Origin: Agapanthus africanus
Taxonomy: Eukaryota; Streptophyta; Magnoliopsida; Asparagales; Amaryllidaceae
Assembly (NCBI GenBank): GCA_030015575.1
Contig: JASDDO010000016.1
Location: forward strand, 455,776,141 to 455,840,140
Direction: 5' to 3'
Length of the DNA stretch: 64,000 bases
Under the pieces are notes generated by a model. It did no database searches, was not told the origin of the DNA, and was given only the letters and a program-made list of their open reading frames with translations. This document shows positions 56,231 through 64,000 of this stretch, in pieces (within the stretch, counting starts at the first letter, position 1; every line of letters starts with the position of its first letter). Position numbers and translations under genes: made by a program.

Positions 56231-57779
56231 TTATAAAAGAACATAAATTTATTTCTCAGATCATAAAGTTGATCAGATAGCGCTTTACGCTCATAAATTA
56301 GCGCTCTGCGCTCTTGAATTAGCGCAACGCGCTCATAGACTGGCGCAAAGCACCAAGCGCACTACGTGCTCCTCACGTGTGCGCCACTTAACAGTTAGCG
56401 CTCTGCGCTCTTAGACTAGCGCTTTGCGCTCATGGACTGGTGTTCAGCGCTAAGTGCACCGCGTGCTCCTCACGTGTGCGCCACTGAACTAATAGCGCAA
56501 TGCGCTCATAAACTAGCGCTCTGAGCTCATTAACTGGTGCTAGCGCCAAGCGCGACACATGTCCCTCACGTGTGTGCTACTCGGCAGAAGCGTACTGCGC
56601 TCTTTGACTAGCGCCAAGCGCACTATGTGCTGCGCTGATAGAACATAAATTGTTCTTTAATAAGCCCAAGAGCTATGATGAGTGCTCAGCACTCAATAAA
56701 AGACAGAAATACTGTCAGAACCCAAATCAATGCTCAGCATTGTCAAATGTTTAAATATTTTAACTGAGTGGGCCGAGCCCAAATTGGCTATAAACCCATC
56801 ATTCAGATTAAATGAGCCCATATGCTCATAAATCTTTTAACAGATTTTATCCCCAAATTGGACTACAGATCTTTCAACCAAAAATGTTTCAAGGGTACAT
56901 CTCTGAACCCCTTTGATATATGTCGTTGTAATCCCTCATCGTCTTCAGAGAGGTGACGGGTCCCGACAACCATACATTTCATAGACTATGACATTTTTAA
57001 ACTGGACTATGGGGTCCTTAAACCTATGGACTATGATGTCCTTAACCTTGGACTGTGGGGTTCTTAAACCCATGGACTATGATGTCTTTAACCTTGGACT
57101 GTGGGGTCCTTAAGCCCATGGACTGTGATGTCCTTAACCTTGGACCGAGATGTCCTTAAACTAACATTGGACCATCATGTCCTTAAACTGGTAATCGACC
57201 GCAATGTCCTTAAACTAAGCAATATAGTCCAAATGCTCTGTTGTTGGATCTGAACGATCCCGTTAAGTCGATCTTAGTCTGAAATTAGACTAACGTATCC
57301 TTAACAAACGTTTAAGTTGATCTTAGTCTCAAATGAGACTAGCGTATCCTTAAACCTAACCCAAACCCAAATCTAAGAAAATACGGATTTGGACTAATCC
57401 ACGCCCTATGGGCGACAACATAAATTAGTCTCCGTATACAATCCACGAGCAACCAAAAACAAAACAAACACCCACGACACGAAGTGACCATCTAGAGAAG
57501 GAGAAAGTGGTTACCGCGATGCGGTAGCGTAATTAACTGCAGGGGCTTGCGCCTGCAGGGAAGAGCGTCCCCACAATCAAAAACCCCTCATCATGAGGGG
57601 GAATCTGACGAAATCTGCTACATCGGCCGCATCCGTTTAAACCTTCGATACACTGTGCCATAAATCAACTTGGCATCTGCGGAGAGGTGGACGGATAGCA
57701 CCAAATAGTATCTGCCCCCAAATTCAGGCAAGATGGACCTACGCGGTCACGTCTCTGTGTTTCGGCGGAGAACAGCCAG

Positions 57780-59480
57780 GGATCAAAGCCCTCACCAAGA
57801 GGCAGCCGAGCGGCTACCTCGCTCGGCTATCCCTGGCTGGTAGCTCCCCTACCCCCACAACGCCAGGGATCAAAGCCCTCACCAAGAGGCAGCGGAGCGG
57901 CTACCCTGCTCGGCTATCCCTGGCCGGTAGCTCCCCTACCCTACAATGCCAGGGATTAAAGCCCTCACCAAGATGCAGCCGAGCGGCTACCCCGCTCGGC
58001 TATCCCTGGCCGGTAGCTCCCCTACCCCACAACGTCAGGGATCAAAACCCTCACCAAGAGGCAGTCGAGCGGCTACCCTGCTCGGCTATCCCTGGCCGGT
58101 AGCTCTCTACCCCACAACGCCAGGGATCAAAGCCCTTGCCAAGAGGCACCGGGCAAGAACCCTGCTCGGCCATCCTAAAGGATCAAAGCCCTCGCCAAGA
58201 GGCACCGGGCAGCAACCCTGCTCGGCCATCCTTAAGGATCAAAGCCCTCGCCAAGAGGCACCGGGCAGCAACCCTGCTCGGCCATCTTTAAGGATCAAAG
58301 CCCTCGCCAAGAGGCACCGGGCAGCAACCCTGCTCGGCCCGTCCTTAGTAGGCCTCTTACGGCCCCTCCCGCGCTAAGGATCAAAATCACTCTCAAGAGG
58401 CAACCATGCCCGCTCTTGCTCGGTTATCCCTGGCTGGTAGCTCCCTACCCTAACACACCAGGGATCAAAGCCGTCGCCAAGAGGCACCGGGCAGCAACCC
58501 TGCCCAGCCCATCCTTAAGGATCAAAAGCCCTCGCAAGAGGCAACCGGGCCCGCCCTTGTCCGGTTATCCCTGGCTGGTAGCTCCCTACCCCAACACACC
58601 AGGGATCAAAGCCCTCGCCAAGAGGCAACGGGCAGCAACCCTGCTCGGCCTCATCCTTAGTAGGCCCCTTACGGCCCCTCCCGCGCTAAGGATCTAAGCC
58701 CTCGCTAAGAGGCAGCCGAGCGACTACCCTGCTCGGCTATCCCTGGCTGGTAGCTCCCCTGCCTCGCAACGCCAGGGATCAAAGCCCTCGCCAAGAGGCA
58801 CCGGGCAGCAAGCCTGCTCGTCCCCGTCCTTAGAAGACCCCTTACGGCCCCTCCCGCGCTAAGGATCTAAGCCCTCGCTAAGAGGTAGCCGAGCTGCTAC
58901 CCCGGCTATCCCTGGCTGGTAGCTCCCCTACCTCGCAACGCCAGGGATCCAAACCCTAGCCAAGAAGCACCGGACAGCAACCCTGCTCGGCCCCGTCCTT
59001 AGTAGGCCCCTTACGGCCCCTCCCGCACTAAGGATCAAAAGCTCTCGAAAGAGGCAACCGAGCCCGCTCTTGCTCGGTTATCCCTGGCTGGTAGCTCCCT
59101 ACCCCAACGCACCAGGGATCAAAGCCCTCGCCAAGAGGCACCGGGCAGCTACCTTGCTCAGTCCATCCTCAGCATGCCTCTCCGAGCCTTTCACGCTGAG
59201 GAACATGACCTCACCAAGAGGCATCCGGTATATCTACGTCTGAGCGATCTCCGCCTCGACTTCGGGGCCATGGAGATTCATTGCTCGACCCATCCCAGGC
59301 AGGCCTTGTATGGCCCTTACAACGCCAAGGATCGAAACAATCGCCTAGAGACACCGGACAGCTACCCTGCTCGGTCATCCTTAGCATGCCTCTCTGAGCC
59401 CTCCAACAACTAAGGAACATGACCTCACCAAGAGGCATCCGGCCTATCTACGTCTGCACGATCTCCACCTCGACTTCGGG
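57780..59480. repeat. E7 hairpin-repeat array, right part
   Basis: Tens of units of about 55-90 bp. Each contains up to three serial hairpins: CCTC-GCCAA-GAGG, then GCCGAGC ... GCTCGGC (or CCGGGCAG ... CTGCTCGG), then ATCCCTGGC ... GCCAGGGAT enclosing GGTAG ... CTACC. In some units the last is replaced by ATCCTTAG ... CTAAGGAT or the palindrome ATCCTTAAGGAT (58208 onward). The apparent reading frames across it are repeat artefacts. Confidence 0.9.
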
Positions 59481-59652
59481 GGCATGGAGATACCGCCTTC
59501 CCGCCGGTCTTCGCACACTTGGCATGTGAACAGATTCAACTCGACGCGTAATCGCTAGACGAAGAACCGACACAACACGAAGGCAGTACTGTGCAAATAC
59601 AAGTGTTTACCGACAAAGGAAAATACGCGTGAAAATATGATTGCAAAAAAAC
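59481..59652. other. Spacer between E7 array and antisense gene end
   Basis: No feature seen apart from the polyadenylation signal listed next. Confidence 0.5.
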
Positions 59653-59658
59653 TTTATT
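59653..59658 (-). terminator. Polyadenylation signal of the large antisense gene
   Basis: AATAAA on the minus strand in GTGAATAAAGTTTTTTTGC, 120 bases after the stop codon. Confidence 0.65.
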
Positions 59659-60428
59659 CACAAAGTCAAAGCTTTTACAAGGGTATTGTGGGCTCCCCAG
59701 CCTTACAAAATGCCCGGAGGGCTACAAAATTCTCGATGCAACAAGAAAAAAGAAGGAAACAAGAAGACCAGGGGACTTCAGGCCTCAGGGCCAGGCGCAA
59801 CCCCAGGAGGCTCAATATCTACCACGGCTCGGGCGGCGTCTGGGGGCTCAGCGCCCGTCACAAGAGCCTCAGCGTCGCCCTCGCCGGGAATCTCTTCCCC
59901 GACCTCGCCCCTGGGGTCGCCCCTCTCGTCATCCCCGAGAGGATACTCGGCTCGGAGATCTTCGTCGGTGAACTCCGGCATCCGAGCCTTGATGGCGTCG
60001 AGGGCCTCATGCCAGATGGCGGTAGTGGCCGAGGCTAGGACGGTGTAAAAATGTTCCGATTTCTGGTAGTTCTCCACCGCCTTCGCCGCTCTGAGGTCGG
60101 CCCGCTTTGCCGCCTCTACCGCCGCCTCCAACTCCTTTCGGAGGGTGCTCGCCGACATCTTCATGGTGCCGACGAGCACCTTGGAGTCCTGAAGCTTGGT
60201 CTCGGCGGCCTGGGCGGCCTCGCGGAACCTGGCAACCTCCTGCTTCACGGCCGCCGCCTCCTGCTTCGCGGCCGCCGCCTCGCCCTCAAGGGCAGCGACT
60301 CTCGCCATCGCCGCCTCCAACTCCCGCTTTGAGCTCTCCTCCAGCGAGGAGAGCTCGCCCGCGGCTCGCATCGCCGGGGCTATTTCTTCCTCCTCCATCT
60401 GGACGACGAGGGCGACGTGCTGGAGGAC

Positions 60429-60528
60429 CTGAAGAAATCATAGGGGGGTCAGAAAAGAAAAAGGGGTCACCAAATCTTGCTAATGATGAGACACAGAGTT
60501 AGAAATTAAGTGAGGTGCGAGCACTAAC
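60429..60528 (-). other. Intron 2 of the large antisense gene
   Basis: Donor CAG/GTTAGTGC at 60528, a long T-rich tract and acceptor GATTTCTTCAG ending at 60429; 100 bp. Joining it keeps EAVQ-VLQHV in one frame into the coiled-coil exon. Confidence 0.75.
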
Positions 60529-60964
60529 CTGCACGGCCTCTTAGGCGATGGACGCCATTTGCGCCTTCAGAGTCCCCCGAGGGACCTTTCCCCCGGCCGA
60601 CCTCTCCATGTCGGACAGCAAGCTGTCAGCGACGGAGAGCCCCGAGGGCACCTCAAAGCGGAGCTCCCCCTCGTCCACCAAGATCGGGGAGGTCGGGGTC
60701 CGCAGAACTGTTCGGGGGAACCGCTTGAGAGGCGACGGCGGAGAGCCGACCTCCATCTCCGAATCCTGGGCCCCCTGTCCCCAAACCCGCTTTCGGCTCG
60801 GCGCCTTGCTGGGCTCCGGGGCACGATCCACACTTGAGCGCTGGGGTGGGACGGCTGCCGGGGAGCCGGGACCGACATCGGACGAGGAAAGCTGGCGCCC
60901 CCAGCCTTCGATCCTTTCTTCGGCTTGCGCATGGCCGCTCGAAGGTGGCTCATATCCATGGGTT

Positions 60965-61056
60965 CTGCACAAGACAAGACACATTGGAGTCAGCAACACA
61001 AACAGAAATGAAAATAAACGCAAGCCTAATAGAACACCTACAAGCTCCTAACTTAC
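60965..61056 (-). other. Intron 1 of the large antisense gene
   Basis: Donor GTAAGTTAGG at 61056, pyrimidine-rich tail and acceptor TTGTGCAG ending at 60965; 92 bp. Confidence 0.7.
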
Positions 61057-61989
61057 CGACGAACTGGACGGGGCTGAGCCCGGCCCAACTAAGGGCCCAC
61101 TCATAAAGAAGCATGTCAGCCCGGGGAATGGGCTCCCACTCCGCCACTCTCACCGCGTCGAGGTCATTGGACGGGCTTCCCCGCCAGCACCTATCCCTAG
61201 ACCACTGGGTGGGCACGGGCCAGTCCTCACCTTCTGGCGGCCCAACAAAGAAAAACTTCTTCTTCCACTAGTGGATGGAATAAGGCAAGACGACGACACC
61301 CGACTTGGCTGCGCTCCTCCGTTGTTTCCTAAAGGAGAGATAAACCCACCTCGGGTCGCCCGCACGAGTGCCGGGGTGACCTTTGTAAATGAGAGAGGAG
61401 GCAAGGATGGACAGACCGAAGGGGATCATCTGCAGCTTCAAGCGGACCAAGAACCCAAGGAGAACCCTTCATGAGTTTGGCACTAGCTGGTCCAGGGCTA
61501 GCCCGAAGTAATTTAGCGCCCTAACAACCTCGGGAGAGAAGGGCAGGCGCATTCCGGCCCAAAAGGATTCCAGGTACAAGGCAATCTTTTTACCCCGTAC
61601 CTGATTCGCCCTCTCTCCTTTCTCGGCCAAACGTAGAGTATAGCCGGAAGGGATATGGAAACGAGCCCGAGCGGTGGCAAGCTCGTCCTCGTACCTCACC
61701 AAGGATGGCATACCAGGGGCGTCCGCCACCTCCGCTCTGGGATCCGCCCCCGACGTGCGACCCCGGGAAGAGGATCTGACCCTAGCTTCCCGGGAAGACT
61801 CCGACTCAGCGAAGGAATCCCTAGAATCTACCCCGACGACATCTACAGACTCCTCAGAAGAAGACATCTAACCTGATGGAGAAGTCCTCGGGAACGCAGG
61901 AATCCGACCTAAGAAGGAGAGCGCCGAGCATACAAGATCAAGAACGAGGAAAATATAAAGAGAGAAGGGTCATGAAGCGGACCCATTTC

Positions 61990-61998
61990 TATTTATAG
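61990..61998 (-). promoter_or_regulatory. TATA box for the large antisense gene
   Basis: Minus strand CTATAAATA in GGCTATAAATAGAAATGG, 123 bases upstream of ATG 61867. Confidence 0.7.
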
Positions 61999-61999
61999 C

Positions 62000-62352
62000 C
62001 ACCGGCGTCCTCATCCGACGGCGATGGTCGACTCCCGCCAAAAACAACACTCCGCATTCAACGGCCACGATCGCTCCACCTGTTGCACGCACATTGGTCG
62101 GATCCCATCAGACGCCAGAAGTCTGCGGCCCGTCGCGTCAGTCAACCAGCGCTCGACACATGGGCTGTCGCTTCAGCGAAAGTACGCACGATCTGGCGCA
62201 CCCTCTTTAATGCAAAGATCTCACCTTGATTCGCTGGCATCATCCAGAAAATACAACAGATTACCCAGGTACACGCTCGACGATATTTTCGAAAAGGAGC
62301 TCACCTCGGGTGACCCGGCAGACCACTCTCAACCCGACCCGTCAGCTGGTCG
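62000..62352. other. Promoter-side region of the large antisense gene
   Basis: Non-coding sequence between the antisense TATA box and the E7 polypurine tract. The plus-strand open frame starting at 62024 runs into the LTR and has no recognised product. Confidence 0.45.
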
Positions 62353-62353
62353 G

Positions 62354-62372
62354 GACGAGAGTGGGGGGCTAA
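62354..62372 (+). other. Polypurine tract of E7
   Basis: GACGAGAGTGGGGGGCTAA immediately before the 3' LTR. Confidence 0.8.
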
Positions 62373-63133
62373 TGATGATGCTCGATATCGGTGATCTCCT
62401 AGATCATGACACGTGGCAGATGACGTGTCCCAGAGCATGCAAGAGAGGACTTACAGTGGCCGACCAGACCACTCCTATGCCCGTCCTACAAACAAACGCT
62501 GGCTCACCTCCGAGCCCGTGCACAATTGGCCTCCTCGGCCTCACAGCTTGTCTCCGGGCTACCGCAGAACCAAGATATCTCGGCTCTCCCGCTCGTCCGC
62601 GAGCTCTCCCGCCGAGGCCATCTTCCTCGGTCTCATTGACCGACCAACGGCACCACTCACAAGCGCAACCGTCATCCCGCAAATCTCGCCGTGCGCGAGA
62701 TATCCGCCGGTCACATCCCACGTTCCACGCCATCACGATCCCCCATTAACGAGCCTGTCTCGCCATTAATGGGAGATCCCACTCATCACACAGGCGTGAC
62801 GTCGGGAGCGTAACGGCCGGCGTGATTCTCGCGTCTGTCCTGCCTGCTGCCACCACTATATAAACCCCTTCTTCAGACGGTTCAAATAAGCCATTTTTTA
62901 CTCCACTAAGCCGTTACTCTGCTCGGATTTCCTCTCTAACTTGATCGTCGGAGGGTCCTCGGTGGTACAACCACTCCGGGACTTCCTTGCAGATAGCTCG
63001 ACGACAACTAACATCAAACCCATTGAGATCCACACGCTTCACGAGCCTGCCTCCAGATCCAATCTCAGCCGTCAATCGCCGCTATCAGCAGATCAACGGA
63101 AGATAACATCTTGGCGTGATCCAGGTCGCGTCA
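62373..63133 (+). repeat. 3' LTR of E7
   Basis: TGATGATGCTCG at 62373 to GGTCGCGTCA at 63133, 761 bp; a few percent different from the 5' LTR by eye, so E7 is older than E3 or E5. TATA box at 62857-62864. Confidence 0.95.
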
Positions 63134-63720
63134 CCTTATATATTTGCTTCTCGCCGTGTCGTTTTTGGAGGATTTAGACGGCGGTTAGAGTAACATATGT
63201 GTGTGAGAGAGAGAGAGAGAGAGATGAAATCATTTATATAATTTGATAACTGCAATAATCCGCACGACTTCTGTTTTCTTGATCCGATAGAAAGAATTGT
63301 AACCAGTAGATATTTTTGGCAACCAGCCGAAGGTTAACATATCGATCCCACGGCCAAGAACAAATCTATATTATTTTTCTATATTAAAAATGCATCCTAG
63401 ATAAACCCAATAGATATTCAGTGTCTCCAAAAAAAGAGCACAAAAAAACAAAAAACCTTGGACCTTATAAATCACTGGAAAATAGCACAAACTCCAGTGG
63501 CTGAAGAAAATGCCAAAGCAAGATATTCGTGGCGTATAAATTACAAGTGAATACGGGAACACAAACCCATGGACCATTTTCCAACGGCTATGGTCTGCCC
63601 ATCAATCACATCACCCCTCGAATAAAACAAAGTCACAAATTCTCAATGTAAATAAAAAATCTCAAGACAAAACCCAACAACAAAACCCTAAATTCTCGAT
63701 GGCGTCCCCTTCCTCGAATC
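63134..63720. other. Host intergenic/promoter DNA
   Basis: Begins with TSD copy CCTTA. AT-rich, with a (GA)n tract at about 63204-63225. A telo-box AAACCCTAA is at 63683-63691, 35-40 bases before a TATA box. No coding frame. Confidence 0.55.
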
Positions 63721-63723
63721 TCC

Positions 63724-63731
63724 ATATATAG
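63724..63731 (+). promoter_or_regulatory. TATA box of a host gene
   Basis: TATATAGT in CTCCATATATAGTCTC, followed by a pyrimidine-rich stretch (about 63755-63776) typical of plant transcription starts. Confidence 0.55.
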
Positions 63732-63754
63732 TCTCTCAAGGCTCAACGATCTTG

Positions 63755-64000
63755 ATCTTTCTCCCTCTCTCTCCTTGGCTAATAGATCTCTGTTTCTATA
63801 TCACTCGCTCAATTCATCGATCGATTGCGGTGAATCGAGAGCGAATCTGAAGGGAAAGGGGCATCTTGCGCGTCGGAGGTTGGCCTCGCTTCTGAGTCGC
63901 AGGTAAAGCCGATCGAATATTTCTTGAAACCCTAGGTTAATGGACCTCATGTGTAGAAAACCCTAATTATATGCGAAGTTTTGAATGAAATCGTGAATTG
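63755..64000 (+). other. 5' UTR exon and first intron start of a host gene (partial)
   Basis: The presumed leader exon (about 63755-63902) contains no ATG and ends GAGTCGCAG/GTAAAGCC, a good splice donor at 63903. The following T-rich, AT-rich sequence fits a leader intron running off the window. With the telo-box upstream, this resembles housekeeping genes (for example translation-related ones), but the product is not visible. Confidence 0.5.

Larger units (their letters stand above)
55227..57774 (+). mobile_element. Solo LTR L3 of the E4/E6 family
   Basis: TGTTTCCCC at 55227 to GGCGGAGAACA at 57774, 2548 bp, TSD GCCAG (55222-55226, 57775-57779). TATA box at 55755-55764. It defines the true limits of L1 and L2. 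It contains AGCGC/GCGCT tracts (55290-55420, 56280-56650), a mini-hairpin chain (55959-56230) and a GGAC-N6-GTCC array (56985-57220). Confidence 0.95.
59778..61867 (-). pseudogene. Large spliced antisense gene of E7 (PF04195-like, coiled coil)
   Basis: Three exons opposite to E7: 61867-61057, 60964-60529, 60428-59778. Exon 1 starts MSSSEESVDVVGVDS, then a Ser/Arg-rich stretch and a domain like the plant 'putative gypsy type transposon' family: LYLESFWAGMRLPFSPEVV, ALNYFGLALDQLVPNS, LLGFLVRL, KKKFFFVGPPEGEDWPVP, then LLYEWALSWAGLSPVQF. Exon 2 is Pro/Ser/basic and needs a frame change to stay open. Exon 3 is a coiled coil (Ala/Glu/Lys heptads over about 100 residues) with an acidic tail. In-frame stops at 61469 (TGA where Trp is expected), near 61272 (TAG) and about 60543 (TAA) mark decay. 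The family occurs with gypsy elements; its role is unknown. Confidence 0.75.
49907..63133 (+). mobile_element. E7: gag-only Tat-like gypsy element with antisense genes
   Basis: Two LTRs of 762 and 761 bp, TSD CCTTG (49902-49906) and CCTTA (63134-63138, one mismatch), a TGGCGCC-type primer site, gag, and a polypurine tract. No protease, RT, RNase H or integrase is visible. Between gag and the polypurine tract lie a small antisense gene, a hairpin-repeat array and a large spliced antisense gene. Two solo LTRs of other families have inserted since (52100-53566 and 55227-57774). Non-autonomous gag-only elements are known in plants (TR-GAG type), but antisense genes in such numbers are unusual. 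Confidence 0.9.

Noticed and set aside
57946-58697. Open frames over the E7 hairpin array
   Set aside because: Produced by the repeat periodicity; they change phase from unit to unit.

Overview
This is repeat-dense nuclear DNA of a flowering plant. Almost all of it is LTR retrotransposons nested in one another: Ty3/gypsy chromovirus (Tekay-like), Athila/Tat-like and Ty1/copia types, with plant-style LTRs, primer sites and target-site duplications (TSDs). Only the right edge (63.1-64.0 kb), and perhaps 48.6-49.9 kb, looks like host DNA. No tRNA, rRNA or bacterial-type feature was seen. The species cannot be named from the sequence.

Layout. 1-5816: Tekay-like element E1 (minus strand; gag, protease, RT, 2.9-kb LTR; runs off the left edge), inserted into a decayed minus-strand copia element E2 (5817-19514). 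E2's LTR is split by a complete, young, non-autonomous Athila/Tat-like element E3 (11197-18077; two 1453-bp LTRs, TSD GTAAG). 19584-46580: a plus-strand gypsy complex, E4 plus E6, sharing one LTR family (copies L1 37484-39462 and L2 43995-46580). E4 keeps a gag with three CHHC knuckles and a short antisense gene; E6 keeps a broken integrase. E4 is interrupted by a complete Tekay-like element E5 (24268-35431; two 3095-bp LTRs, TSD GTCTC). 46581-48617: a plus-strand fragment of the E2-type copia LTR. 49907-63133: plus-strand element E7 (LTRs of about 762 bp, TSD CCTTG/CCTTA) with gag and no pol. Inside E7 are a solo E3-type LTR (52100-53566, TSD TGCTA), a solo LTR of the E4/E6 family (L3, 55227-57774, TSD GCCAG) and two antisense genes. 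63134-64000: a probable host gene promoter, 5' UTR exon and first splice donor.

The most unusual content is in E4, E6 and E7. (1) Their untranslated regions and, for E4/E6, the LTRs are built from long runs of short hairpins. Several classes exist: constant pentaloop CTYAC with changing stems; constant stem GGAC/GTCC with changing loops; ACTCGC/GCGAGT stems with a compensatory ACTTGC/GCAAGT version; GTCAT/ATGAC in a 30-bp minisatellite. (2) Between the hairpin regions and the polypurine tract lie genes pointing against the retrotransposon, each with a TATA box of its own. One is a small helical protein shared by E4 and E7. The other, in E7, has three exons, two introns and a polyadenylation signal, and resembles the plant 'putative gypsy type transposon' family.

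How the parts relate: E5's intact pol frame and the E1 RT show what autonomous elements here encode, while E3, E4 and E7 lack pol and would need enzymes from elsewhere. Nearly every coding region carries one or a few in-frame stops, which fits recent silencing and cytosine deamination. All element assignments come from motifs and repeat structure read by eye, without database searches.
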